Shown one piece after another: positions 1 to 7,495 of a DNA stretch of 64,000 nucleotides (position 1 is its first letter; each line of letters starts with the position of its first letter). The notes under the pieces are model-generated. The model saw only the letters and a program-made list of their open reading frames with translations, did not search any database and was not told the origin of the DNA. Both the position numbers and the translations under genes were made by a program. Location: the NCBI GenBank assembly GCA_934130435.1, contig CAKOYB010000003.1:62001-126000 (forward strand). Direction: 5' to 3'. This DNA is from an uncultured Clostridia bacterium (GTDB taxonomy: Bacteria; Bacillota; Clostridia; TANB77; CAG-508).

Positions 1-242
1 GATGGAGCAATACTTGCTATTACTTTGTTTTCTTTTAGTAAATTTTTAACTTCTTCTAATTCGCTATGAACTCTCTTGGCGTTCTGAGGACAAATTAATG
101 TACATTTTCCGCACAATATGCAGCGTTCTTCAATTATTTTTGCTTGATTTTTTTCTATTTTTATAGCCTTAACTGGACAATTTTTTAGACATTTATAACA
201 ATTTTTACATTTTGCTTCCTTAAACTCTAAATACTTTAACAT
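1..242 (-). CDS. 4Fe-4S ferredoxin-domain protein, [FeFe]-hydrogenase-like (3' part outside window)
   Basis: Only the N-terminal 80 residues are present; the gene runs off the left edge. It starts with MLKYLEFKEAKCKNC and carries two classical CxxCxxCxxxCP [4Fe-4S] motifs, at about residues 12-22 and 41-51. The residues after them (LKENKVIASIAPS) match the start of the iron-only hydrogenase C-terminal-like domain in the clostridial proteins that fuse a diferredoxin to that domain. A role in electron transfer or redox sensing in the cytoplasm is likely; hydrogenase activity cannot be judged from this fragment. It follows the [2Fe-2S] protein by 11 bases and is probably cotranscribed with it and rex. 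Confidence 0.75.
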   Translation of the reverse strand, partial: MLKYLEFKEAKCKNCYKCLKNCPVKAIKIEKNQAKIIEERCILCGKCTLICPQNAKRVHSELEEVKNLLKENKVIASIAP

Positions 243-253
243 AAGAACCTCTT

Positions 254-496
254 TTAAATTTTATTTATTACTTGTTTTTCAAAAATTTCTTCTATGGTTT
301 CTGGACTAACATTTGATATAAGTTTTCCATCTATTTCCATTGATACACCATTTGAGCAATTTCCTAGACAAAAACTTGCTTTAAGTTCTACCTTATCTCC
401 TACATTTTTTTCTTCAATTAGTTTTTTTAATTTTTGTACTACATCATATGATCCTTTTAAATGGCATGAACTTCCAACACATACCTTAATCTCCAT
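254..496 (-). CDS. [2Fe-2S] thioredoxin-like ferredoxin (NuoE/HymA-type)
   Basis: An 80-residue protein with the four-cysteine pattern of the thioredoxin-like [2Fe-2S] ferredoxins: C6, C11, C43 and C47 (VCVGSSCHLKG and SFCLGNCSNG). This domain is the NuoE/HymA electron-transfer subunit of NADH-linked hydrogenases and also occurs alone. The length fits a stand-alone domain with nothing missing. It sits between rex and the diferredoxin protein on the same strand, so it probably belongs to a redox operon controlled by the NADH/NAD ratio. The exact electron partner is inferred, not shown. Confidence 0.8.
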   Translation of the reverse strand: MEIKVCVGSSCHLKGSYDVVQKLKKLIEEKNVGDKVELKASFCLGNCSNGVSMEIDGKLISNVSPETIEEIFEKQVINKI

Positions 497-498
497 TT

Positions 499-576
499 TT
501 ACACTTCCTTTTCTTTTAAATTCTTTAATAATATTGATAATGAAGCTGATAAATCTTCATTTTTAATTGCTATATT
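499..576 (-). other. Orphaned rex C-terminal coding segment after an in-frame TAA
   Basis: Directly after the rex stop codon and in the same frame there are 25 further sense codons beginning NIAIKNEDLSASL, then a TAA at 499-501. Rex proteins normally continue after the conserved '..APxxLxVP' strand with a segment of this kind ending in an amphipathic helix. Reading through the TAA at 577-579 would give 206 residues, the usual Rex length. I take this as the original 3' end of rex. Confidence 0.7.
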
Positions 577-1119
577 TTATGGCACCTTAAGTTCTATAGG
601 TGCAAAATTCCAAATTGCTTTTATTCCACATTCAACCATTTTATTGCAAACTTCTTGTGCTGCATTTTGTGGAACAGTAATTATTCCTATATGAATATTC
701 ATTCTCTTAATTAAATCTTCCATCTTGCTTATATAAAATATTTTTCTATTATCACATATTTTTTCATTAGTATCAAAAGCAATTAAAATATTTATATCAT
801 TTTCAAATCCATTGTAATTCATTAATGCTTGCCCTAGTTTTCCTGCACCTACTATCACTGCGTCTGTAGCATTGTTAAGATTTAAAAATTCCTCAATATC
901 TTTAATTAAATCATCTATTTTAAAACCAATACCTGGTTTTCCTTCATTTTTACTTACTAGTGCTAAGTCTTTTCTTACCTGAATTGAATTTAAGTTAAGA
1001 AAATTAGACATTGTTGTAGAAGAAATAAATTTTATATTTTCTTCCTTCTTTTCTTTTAATATTCTAAGATATTTTGGTAATCGCTTAAGAGTTGCTTGTG
1101 ATATATATACTTCTTTCAT
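577..1119 (-). CDS. rex: Redox-sensing transcriptional repressor Rex (truncated by in-frame TAA)
   Basis: Rex senses the NADH/NAD ratio and represses fermentation and hydrogenase genes. Residues 1-80 are the winged-helix DNA-binding domain (IQVRKDLA at 47-54 is the recognition helix). The NAD-binding Rossmann motif GAGKLG is at 91-96, and the family signature NFAPIEL is near the end. The protein stops after 180 residues at '..ELKVP', whereas family members are about 205-215 long. The missing part is encoded in frame downstream (499-576). The lost helix is the domain-swapped one that builds the Rex dimer, so the short form may be impaired. Readthrough, a true mutation or a base error are all possible. 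It heads the redox genes to its left. Confidence 0.85.
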   Translation of the reverse strand: MKEVYISQATLKRLPKYLRILKEKKEENIKFISSTTMSNFLNLNSIQVRKDLALVSKNEGKPGIGFKIDDLIKDIEEFLNLNNATDAVIVGAGKLGQALMNYNGFENDINILIAFDTNEKICDNRKIFYISKMEDLIKRMNIHIGIITVPQNAAQEVCNKMVECGIKAIWNFAPIELKVP

Positions 1120-1220
1120 AATTGCTCCTCGATATTATTTTATCGATTTTATATTAACATACCGTTTTTTATTTTTCAATATATTTTTTTAAATTTTTAT
1201 ACAGTGTAAAATGTATAAAA

Positions 1221-1300
1221 AGATTGGCTTTTATTCTTGCCCATTTGAGTTTCCAAATGTAATGAAAAAACTTAACATTGTTGTATAGAAAAAAGCCAAG
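1221..1300 (+). repeat. Degenerate copy of a dispersed palindromic repeat
   Basis: The gap 1120-1469 holds no credible gene. Its middle resembles the repeat at 17322-17463: the core 'ATTTGAGTTTCC' followed by an AATG..AATGA tract is shared, and the segment is bounded by complementary arms (TTGGCTTTT and AAAAGCCAA) that can fold into a long hairpin. The copy is incomplete and diverged. The hairpin could also terminate nearby transcripts. Confidence 0.5.
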
Positions 1301-1469
1301 CTTTAGATCTCTCTTACACTTGACTCTTTTATTAGTTAGCCTAATTTTTTATAATTTCAGTTGGTATTTTCTTTTTTTATGGCTATTTCACATTTATTTT
1401 TACCATTATATTCTGGCATTTTATCCATATTTTCTAGCTGTTCCTCTTTTGGTATATTTTTCTATTAAT

Positions 1470-1910
1470 CTAAGAACAACAATTTTTACAGTTATGCTCT
1501 TTTAAATTGCACTTTATTTTAATTTCTTCTTCAGTTAACTTCCCTTCTTTTCTATAGTAGTCTGCAATTGCCTCATGTATAGCCTCTTCTGCTAGAACTG
1601 AACAATGTAGCTTTACAGGAGGTAATCCGTCTAGGGCTTTTACTACATCTTGATTTTTTAAAACTAAAGCTTCTTCTAATGTTTTGTTTTTTATCATTTC
1701 TGTAGATATGCTACTTGTAGCTATTGCAGCACCACACCCAAATGTTTTAAATTTTACATCTGTTATAATGTTATTTTTTACTTTTATATACATTTTCATA
1801 ATGTCTCCGCAAACAGGGTTACCTACTTCTCCCATTCCTGATGGTTCTTCAATTTTTCCAACATTTCTTGGATTTGTATAATGTTCTATAACTTTATCTG
1901 AATAATCCAT
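1470..1910 (-). CDS. nifU: Fe-S cluster scaffold protein NifU/IscU type
   Basis: A 146-residue scaffold on which [2Fe-2S]/[4Fe-4S] clusters are built from cysteine-derived sulfur. The three ligand cysteines of the IscU fold are visible at C34 (NPVCGD), C59 (FGCGAA) and C103 (KLHCSV), with the conserved D36. After the fold there is a short cysteine-rich tail (C134, C141, C144, C145) as in clostridial NifU proteins. It begins one base after the nifS stop codon, so the two are translationally coupled and form the desulfurase-scaffold pair. It lacks the Fer2_BFD and C-terminal Nfu domains of full nitrogen-fixation NifU. Confidence 0.93.
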   Translation of the reverse strand: MDYSDKVIEHYTNPRNVGKIEEPSGMGEVGNPVCGDIMKMYIKVKNNIITDVKFKTFGCGAAIATSSISTEMIKNKTLEEALVLKNQDVVKALDGLPPVKLHCSVLAEEAIHEAIADYYRKEGKLTEEEIKIKCNLKEHNCKNCCS

Positions 1911-1911
1911 T

Positions 1912-3093
1912 TTATTTTTCCTCCTTTTCTATGAATTCTTCCCACAAAGGTGACATCTCTCTTAATTTATTAACTATTTCTACCAAGTTATCTATTAAGT
2001 AATCTACTTCTTCCTTAGTATTGTATTTTCCTATTGATATTCTTAGTGATCCATGTGCTATTTCGTGTGGTAAGCCTATTGCTAATAATACATGTGATGG
2101 ATCAAGTGATCCTGATGTACATGCACTACCACTTGATGCACAAATTCCTTTTAAATCTAAATTTAATAGCAATCCTTCTCCTTCAATGAATCTAAATGAA
2201 ATATTACTATTTCCTGGAAGTCTGTTATCCATATCTCCATTTATTTTTATGTATGGTATTCTTTCTTTTACTTGTTCTACATAGTAATCTCTTAATTCTT
2301 TTATTTGTTTATTATGTTCATCTAGATTTTGATAAGCAAGATCCATAGCTTTTCCTATTCCAACTATTCCTGCGACATTTTCTGTCCCTGCTCTTTTGTT
2401 TCTTTCTTGATGTCCACCAGAAATAAGTTTTTCAAATTGCACTCCTGATTTTACATATAATGCTCCTATTCCTTTTGGTCCATAAAACTTGTGTCCTGAT
2501 AAAGATAAGCTATCAATATTTAATTTTTGTACATCTATTCTTATATTCCCGATAGCTTGTACTGCATCTGTATGAAAATATATGTTATTTTCTTTTGCAA
2601 TTTTTCCTATTTCTTCTATTGGTTGTATTGTACCTATTTCATTATTTGCAAACATTATTGATATTAGAATAGTTGATGGTCTTATTTCTTTTTTTAATTC
2701 CTCTAGGTCAATTATCCCTTTTTCATTTACTGAAATGTAGCTTACTTCAAAGCCTTCCTTTTCTAGTTGTCTGCATGTCTCTAGAACAGCAGGATGTTCT
2801 ATTTTTGAAGTTATTATATGATTTCCTTTTTTCGTATTTGCTTTTGCAATTCCTTTTATAGCTGTATTATCGCTTTCACTTCCTCCTGCTGTGAAATAAA
2901 TTTCATTAGGCTTACAATTTAATATTCTAGCAATTTTTTCTCTTGATTCTTCAACCACTTTTCTTGACTCTCTGCCTAATTTATATATTGATGATGCATT
3001 TCCGTAGTTATCTTTTAAATAAGGTAACATTTCATTGAATACTTCATCATCTAGTTTGGTTGTTGCTGCGTTATCAAAATATATACTTTTCAT
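1912..3093 (-). CDS. nifS: Cysteine desulfurase NifS/IscS
   Basis: A PLP-dependent enzyme that takes sulfur from cysteine for Fe-S cluster assembly. It is 393 residues long, the normal family length. The PLP lysine is K202 in the SGHKFYGPKG motif, the cofactor aspartate lies in HTDAVQA (about 174-180), and the catalytic persulfide cysteine is C325 in the SSGSACTSG loop. It has a good ribosome binding site (AAGGAG) and a consensus sigma-A promoter just upstream, with an inverted repeat placed for control by the neighbouring Rrf2-family gene. nifU follows immediately. Confidence 0.96.
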   Translation of the reverse strand: MKSIYFDNAATTKLDDEVFNEMLPYLKDNYGNASSIYKLGRESRKVVEESREKIARILNCKPNEIYFTAGGSESDNTAIKGIAKANTKKGNHIITSKIEHPAVLETCRQLEKEGFEVSYISVNEKGIIDLEELKKEIRPSTILISIMFANNEIGTIQPIEEIGKIAKENNIYFHTDAVQAIGNIRIDVQKLNIDSLSLSGHKFYGPKGIGALYVKSGVQFEKLISGGHQERNKRAGTENVAGIVGIGKAMDLAYQNLDEHNKQIKELRDYYVEQVKERIPYIKINGDMDNRLPGNSNISFRFIEGEGLLLNLDLKGICASSGSACTSGSLDPSHVLLAIGLPHEIAHGSLRISIGKYNTKEEVDYLIDNLVEIVNKLREMSPLWEEFIEKEEK

Positions 3094-3117
3094 ATTTTTC
3101 TCCTTCTCATACTAATA

Positions 3118-3154
3118 TAGTAGGAATTATACAACGGTTTTCCTACTATGTCAA
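3118..3154 (-). promoter_or_regulatory. nifS promoter overlapped by an inverted repeat (putative Rrf2/IscR operator)
   Basis: On the minus strand a perfect TTGACA (3149-3154) and TATAAT (3126-3131) are separated by 17 bases. A perfect 9-base inverted repeat, TAGTAGGAA (3118-3126) and TTCCTACTA (3140-3148), covers the spacer and the -10 box, so a dimer bound there would block RNA polymerase. The adjacent divergently positioned regulator is Rrf2 family, and its own promoter holds related half-sites. The operator assignment is inference. Confidence 0.8.
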
Positions 3155-3168
3155 TAGGAATTAAAAAT

Positions 3169-3205
3169 AAAATAATAGAAGTCATATTTTGACTCCTATT
3201 ATTTT
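3169..3205 (-). terminator. Rho-independent terminator of the rrf2 gene
   Basis: An AT-rich inverted repeat (AATAATAG..AGTCA / TGACT..CTATTATT) spans the rrf2 stop codon and is followed on the minus strand by a T-rich run. It separates rrf2 transcription from the strong nifS promoter just downstream. Confidence 0.65.
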
Positions 3206-3597
3206 AATAAATCTTCTAGAGTTTTGCTATCTATATATTCGTTGATTACATTATCTAGCCCCTTCCAAAATGAATATGTTTTACAATTTTTTTGCCTATT
3301 ACATTCTCCTTGTTCAGTTAAGCAATATATTGGGGCTAAGTCTCCTTCAGTTGCTCTTAATATGTCTCCCACTTTATAATCTCTTGGCTGCTTAGACAAT
3401 TTGTAACCACCCGTATTTCCTCTTGCGGTTTTTAAGTAACCTGCCTTATTTAGCAATGCTATTATCTGTTCTAAGTATTTATTTGAAATCTCCTGCCTTT
3501 TTGCAATATCTTTTAAAGATGTATACTTCTCATTACTATTTTGTGCTAGGTCTATCATTACTCGTAATGCATATCTGCCTTTTGTAGATATTTTCAT
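3199..3597 (-). CDS. Rrf2/IscR-family Fe-S-responsive transcriptional regulator
   Basis: A 132-residue winged-helix regulator. The start MKISTKGRYALRV is chosen because it has GGAGG eight bases upstream; an ATG five codons earlier overlaps that Shine-Dalgarno sequence. The recognition helix region (EISNKYLEQIIALLNKAG) is at about 36-53. Three cysteines, C92, C99 and C105, match the Cys triplet that binds an Fe-S cluster in IscR/CymR-like members. Together with the adjacent nifS-nifU this points to feedback control of cluster assembly. Its own promoter carries similar TCCTACT/AGTAG half-sites, suggesting autoregulation. Confidence 0.9.
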   Translation of the reverse strand: MKISTKGRYALRVMIDLAQNSNEKYTSLKDIAKRQEISNKYLEQIIALLNKAGYLKTARGNTGGYKLSKQPRDYKVGDILRATEGDLAPIYCLTEQGECNRQKNCKTYSFWKGLDNVINEYIDSKTLEDLLK

Positions 3598-3618
3598 ATT
3601 TATTTCCTCCATTTAGTT

Positions 3619-3648
3619 ATTATACTACTAATCAAGTAGGATTTTCAA
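3619..3648 (-). promoter_or_regulatory. Promoter of the rrf2 gene with related half-sites
   Basis: TTGAAA (3643-3648) and TATAAT (3619-3624) on the minus strand with an 18-base spacer. The spacer contains CCTACT and AGTAG, the same half-site words as in the nifS operator but in a looser arrangement, consistent with autoregulation. Confidence 0.65.
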
Positions 3649-3695
3649 GTTATATTCGTTATCTTTATCTTAACTTTGTCTTGTAAAATTTTATA

Positions 3696-4148
3696 CTATT
3701 TAATTAGTTCATCACTATCCATAATAATCGTAACAGGTCCATCATTGATTAAATTTACCTTCATATCTGCTCTAAAAATTCCTGTTTGTATTTCTAAATT
3801 TTCTTCCTTGCATTTACTAATCACATATTCATATAAATTATTAGCATATTCAGGTTTTGCTGCATTAATAAAATCTGGTCTATTACATCCTTTGCAATTA
3901 GCATATAATGTAAATTGAGGTATTAATAAAATTTTTCCTCTGATATCATTTATAGACAAATTCATTTTTCCTTGTTCGTCATCAAATATTCTAAGCTTAG
4001 ATATTTTTTTTACCATAAAATCTGCTATTTCTTTAGTATCGCTTTGTTTTATACCTATTAAAATCATAAAACCATTATCTATTTCTCCCACTATTTTATT
4101 ATCCACTTTAACATTTGCTTTACTCACTCTCTGAATTACTAATTTCAT
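3696..4148 (-). CDS. dtd: D-aminoacyl-tRNA deacylase
   Basis: Removes D-amino acids (and glycine mischarged on tRNA-Ala) from tRNA. The protein is 150 residues, the family length, starting at MKLVIQRVSKANV behind GGAGGAAG; an upstream in-frame ATG would add 15 unconserved residues. The two active-site motifs are PQFTLYA (77-83, usually SQFTLYA) and NDGPVT (135-140), the latter containing the cross-subunit Gly-cisPro. It lies 47 bases after the HD-domain gene and is probably in one operon with it and the HAD hydrolase. Confidence 0.95.
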   Translation of the reverse strand: MKLVIQRVSKANVKVDNKIVGEIDNGFMILIGIKQSDTKEIADFMVKKISKLRIFDDEQGKMNLSINDIRGKILLIPQFTLYANCKGCNRPDFINAAKPEYANNLYEYVISKCKEENLEIQTGIFRADMKVNLINDGPVTIIMDSDELIK

Positions 4149-4195
4149 TTTTTTCTTCCTCCATACACGACTTTTAGATGTTTTTTCTTTCAAAT

Positions 4196-4840
4196 TTATA
4201 TCGTACTAACCACTTTTTTTACTCTTTTAATAAACTCTTCTTTATTTGATAATGCTTGTCTCAATTTTTTGATTGCTTCATCAAATTCTCTATCTTCCAG
4301 ATATATCTTTGCATACCCATTTTCACCGTATTTTTCTGTTAAATGTTCATATACTCTTTCTACTTGTTCTTCTTCAGGTAATTCTGCATAATTTTTCTTT
4401 CCATAAGAATATGTTCTTTTTATTGTATTATCTATGTCTATAATTGTTCTATCTGCAGTACTAATAATCATTCCATATATACTTCTAGGTTTATGATTGC
4501 TTGAGGCTCTGTGATCTTCTATTGCTTCTTTTATTATGTTTGTTTTTTCATCTGTAAACCATTGTTTAACTTTCTCATCTTTCATAAAAATTTCTGCAGA
4601 TATCAATTCATGTGTTTTCCTATCTATATAATGTCCTAAATCATGATATGCTGCTATTGTATAAACCATATCTAAATTAACATCATATTTTTTTGCTAGT
4701 TCTAAACTTCTTTTTATTACTGTTTTTATATGTCCTATTCCATGTCCTTCCTCATTTCTGTCATATAATGGAAATATTTCGTCTTCTATGTATCTTACTA
4801 ATTCTTTATTTATATTATTGCTTTCTATAGTTATATTCAT
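4196..4840 (-). CDS. HD-domain metal-dependent phosphohydrolase
   Basis: A 214-residue soluble protein of the HD superfamily. H37 in HGIGHIKTV, the H66-D67 pair of AYHDLGH and a later aspartate in STADRT form the metal-binding set. Such proteins cleave phosphoester bonds in nucleotides or nucleotide second messengers, but the substrate cannot be deduced here. It lies between a HAD phosphatase and dtd, all on one strand with short gaps. The start has a clear AAGGAGAGAG site. Confidence 0.8.
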   Translation of the reverse strand: MNITIESNNINKELVRYIEDEIFPLYDRNEEGHGIGHIKTVIKRSLELAKKYDVNLDMVYTIAAYHDLGHYIDRKTHELISAEIFMKDEKVKQWFTDEKTNIIKEAIEDHRASSNHKPRSIYGMIISTADRTIIDIDNTIKRTYSYGKKNYAELPEEEQVERVYEHLTEKYGENGYAKIYLEDREFDEAIKKLRQALSNKEEFIKRVKKVVSTI

Positions 4841-4878
4841 AATTTTAAACTCTCTCCTTCTTTTTATTTATAGGATCC

Positions 4879-5523
4879 CTATGTTTCATTTTCTATTTTA
4901 TTTATTATTTTAGGTAATTCATTGAAACTCTTTATCTTATATTTAACATCTGATATATTTCCAAATCCATATTCTGCAAAAATAAAAACTGTATTTGCTT
5001 CCAAAGAAGATTTCTTATCTAATAATGTATCACCCACATATATAGCTTTTTTTACATTATTTCTTTTCATAATTTCTTTTATTGCATCGGCTTTTGATAT
5101 ATTTAAGGCCGAAGCAGCTATGTAATCATCTACATAATCCTTAATTTCTATTTTAGGAAGAATTGTTTCTATGTAACCATAGCCACAATTACTTGCGATT
5201 GATATTAAATATTTTTTTGATAATTCTTTTATGGTTTCTTTTACGTTAGGATAAACATTTAAGGAAGATTCGTTTATTCTTTCATATTTTAGTTCATCCG
5301 CTTCTGCTAATACTTTTTCTCTTAATTCTTTATCTAAAAAGCTCATACATCTTTCTGCAAAATTTACTCTATTCAATCCTTGACTCATTTTAATATCTTT
5401 TAATTTAACTTTTCTATCAATCCCTTTGTTTTTTAAAATTGTATTAATACTTTCATATACAATATCAACCGTATCACATATTGTTCCATCAACATCAAAT
5501 ATTATCATTTCATACTTTTTCAT
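4879..5523 (-). CDS. HAD-superfamily phosphatase (phosphoglycolate phosphatase-like)
   Basis: A 214-residue haloacid dehalogenase-type phosphatase. Motif I is FDVDGT with the nucleophile D10 and acid D12; motif II is the SIASN segment; motif III is a lysine near SKADAIK; motif IV is YVGDTLLDK. A helical cap (about residues 20-80) suits small phosphorylated substrates. I start at ATG (MKKYEM), since the TTG four codons upstream touches the GGAG sequence. The substrate is unknown; housecleaning of nucleotide or glycolate phosphates is plausible given its HD-domain neighbour. Confidence 0.85.
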   Translation of the reverse strand: MKKYEMIIFDVDGTICDTVDIVYESINTILKNKGIDRKVKLKDIKMSQGLNRVNFAERCMSFLDKELREKVLAEADELKYERINESSLNVYPNVKETIKELSKKYLISIASNCGYGYIETILPKIEIKDYVDDYIAASALNISKADAIKEIMKRNNVKKAIYVGDTLLDKKSSLEANTVFIFAEYGFGNISDVKYKIKSFNELPKIINKIENET

Positions 5524-5765
5524 GTATTGTATCAACTCCTAATTAATTTTTAGTTAATATATGTTTCGAAATAATGAGCCATGTATTATAAAATAATTTC
5601 CATATCTTAGATTCTTCTAAAATTATAGCTTTAAAGTATATTTTCATTTTTGTTTACTATGGTTATTTCATCTTTATCTTTTGATACCATAAAATGAATA
5701 TCTGGTTTCTCCAAAATATCAGTTTTTACATAAACATATGTACCTTTCATATTATTATATTTATA

Positions 5766-6083
5766 TCACAGATTAAAAATTCTTCTATAATTGTCATCTA
5801 TACACATATTGTCTAATTCTGCAAAAGTTTCTGTTACATAATTTATTTGTTCACAAATGCTACCTGCTAAATATCCTACTATTCTATCTTTGTCTTGTGC
5901 AACAAAAACCATTTCATCATTTATCATATATTCAAAATATTCTTTTCCTTCCTTTTGAAAAGGCCATTCTTTTTTTAATGTGTCATCAAAATTTTCATAT
6001 TCTAACTCAAATAAACTATTATTTAATTCTTGAATTGAAACTAAATCTTCTATAGTTGCCTTCCTTATTATAATTTTTTCCAT
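5766..6083 (-). pseudogene. GNAT acetyltransferase, 3' half missing
   Basis: The 105 residues are the N-terminal half of a GCN5-related N-acetyltransferase: IIIRKATIEDL start, then a strand pair VFVAQDKDRIVGYLAG and FAELDNMCIDDNYRR. In intact members the last segment leads into the R/QxxGxG acetyl-CoA loop, but here it runs into IFNL and a stop. No GNAT motif A or B is found in any frame in the 230 bases that follow, so the gene looks deleted rather than frameshifted. The bases 5524-5765 hold no credible gene. The ribosome binding site (AGAGGAAA) is still present. Confidence 0.75.
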
Positions 6084-6184
6084 ATAATCACAAATTTCCT
6101 CTTAATCTTTACTGTACATAATGTATCATAAATTCCTTAATTTTACAATTAAATTGCCAATATTTCCAAACATATTTATCCTTT

Positions 6185-6820
6185 TTACTTAATTACCACA
6201 AAATTTCCAATAAGAATAATATCAAGAGCGAACAAGGTGAATTCATATACTCTTGATATTATTTCTATATATTGAGTAGTATTCATATTAAATGTACTTT
6301 TGTATATCTCATCTGTTAATATTGCATAACTATCTTTTGCGCCTCTTTCTTTCCATGTATCAGTTAATTCTTTTCTGTTATCTATTGCTTTTAATCTTTG
6401 TGCAATCCATGTATCTTCATATCCTTTTCTTATGTATGTTTCATTTGCTCTATTAATAGCAAGTTCTGGGTTTACAATTTCTTCTAGTCTTTCACTTCCT
6501 ACTTGTGCTAACCACAATTTAAATGGTTCTGCTTTTGGTGAAGGTATAGATTGTATAATTCTTAATATTCCTTTTGTATTTGATGTTCTTATCTTTCTTA
6601 TTTTTCCATCTTTAGCTTTCATTTCAACTAGGGTACAAATTGTACCCCAGTTATTATTTAATTCTTTATCTCTAGCTTTCAACTTTTTTATGTATTGTTT
6701 TACATCTACAGAGTCTGTTAAGATTTGAACAACATCTTCTACTGAAAAATACCAATCTTCATTGTACCATTTCCTTCTTATTTCTTTTTCCTCAAATAAA
6801 GCCAATTTATTTTCTTGCAT
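6185..6820 (-). pseudogene. Bro-N (phage antirepressor-like) protein with replaced C-terminus
   Basis: Residues 1-110 form the Bro-N domain of phage/plasmid antirepressor proteins (KWYNEDWYFSVEDVV; later PEPFKLWLAQVG-like motif), followed by the helical region seen in its free-standing bacterial relatives (IDNRKELTDTWKERG). Relatives usually continue past TFNMTTxEY with a further conserved helical tail. Here the sequence changes at about residue 183 into a hydrophobic stretch encoded by a perfect 14-base inverted repeat (6215-6263). It is probably a decayed gene of mobile-element origin next to another decayed gene. Function, if any, is unknown. Confidence 0.6.
6215..6263. repeat. Perfect 14-bp inverted repeat inside the Bro-N gene
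   Basis: AATAATATCAAGAG (6215-6228) and its exact complement CTCTTGATATTATT (6250-6263) flank a 21-base loop. The hairpin replaces the expected conserved 3' part of the Bro-N reading frame. It may be the footprint of an insertion or a terminator brought in by rearrangement. Confidence 0.7.
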
Positions 6821-6904
6821 AATACCACTTCCTTATTTATTTTTTGATATTATATAACATTTTTTTATTATCGTCAAACATTTGTTTTTGGCTTTTATAA
6901 AAAT

Positions 6905-6934
6905 TAGCAGTTACTTAAAATCAAATAACTGCTT
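6905..6934 (-). terminator. Terminator after the 2H phosphoesterase gene
   Basis: GCAGTTA (6907-6913) and TAACTGC (6926-6932) form a stem 15 bases past the stop codon, followed on the minus strand by TAATTTTT. Confidence 0.6.
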
Positions 6935-6948
6935 TAATTATCTATCTC

Positions 6949-7437
6949 CTATTTCTTATTATTCTTATTCAGATTAATTTTCTTTACCATATCTCCTGGA
7001 TAGTCAAATAATGCTACAGTATTAAATTCTAAAAAGAAAGATTTAAAGTTTTCTTTTAGTGTCTTTTGCAAATTCAAAACTTTATTATAGTCTTTATCAA
7101 TATCTAAAGTCATATGAAAATTAAAATCATCTGGATTATATTTTTCTTTTGGAAATTCTCTATAAAATATTCTTTGCAATTCCATAATTTGTTGATTTTC
7201 TTCTATTGATAAGTATAAACAATAACTATTATGTTTTACATTCATAATTTTTATATCATTTACTTTTAATTGTATTTTATCAATATTTATACTTTCTGCT
7301 ATTTTTAATATTTCATCTTGATTTTCCTTATTAGTAGCAAAAATAGTAAAATGATATGGTAAATTATCTATTTCATATCTCTTTTCATCATTAATTTCAT
7401 ATGGCACTTTACAAGTATTTTCTTTGATATTACTCAT
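6949..7437 (-). CDS. 2'-5' RNA ligase/2H phosphoesterase family protein
   Basis: Two HxT motifs define the 2H phosphoesterase fold: YHFTIFA (about 28-34) and FHMTLDI (about 106-112). Such enzymes act on 2',3'-cyclic phosphates or 2'-5' linkages in RNA or nucleotides. The frame stays open upstream of this ATG and encodes RITLISCIEKNEIKKVEEL, which looks like the first strand and helix of the fold, but no ATG, GTG or TTG is available there before a stop. The true start may be a rare codon overlapping the upstream transporter stop, or it has been lost. It is the last gene of a three-gene operon. Confidence 0.75.
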   Translation of the reverse strand: MSNIKENTCKVPYEINDEKRYEIDNLPYHFTIFATNKENQDEILKIAESINIDKIQLKVNDIKIMNVKHNSYCLYLSIEENQQIMELQRIFYREFPKEKYNPDDFNFHMTLDIDKDYNKVLNLQKTLKENFKSFFLEFNTVALFDYPGDMVKKINLNKNNKK

Positions 7438-7495
7438 TAATTCTTCTACTTTTTTAATTTCATTTTTTTCTATACAGCTTATTAAAGTTATTCTC

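Noticed and set aside
1278..1505. A 75-codon hydrophobic plus-strand frame overlapping the end of nifU
   Set aside because: No ribosome binding site, composition of T-rich antisense sequence, and it overlaps the dispersed repeat and the nifU 3' end.
5631..5750. A 39-codon minus-strand frame (MKGTYVYVKTDILEK..) after the truncated GNAT gene
   Set aside because: No ribosome binding site and no recognisable family; it may be a remnant but cannot be supported as a gene.
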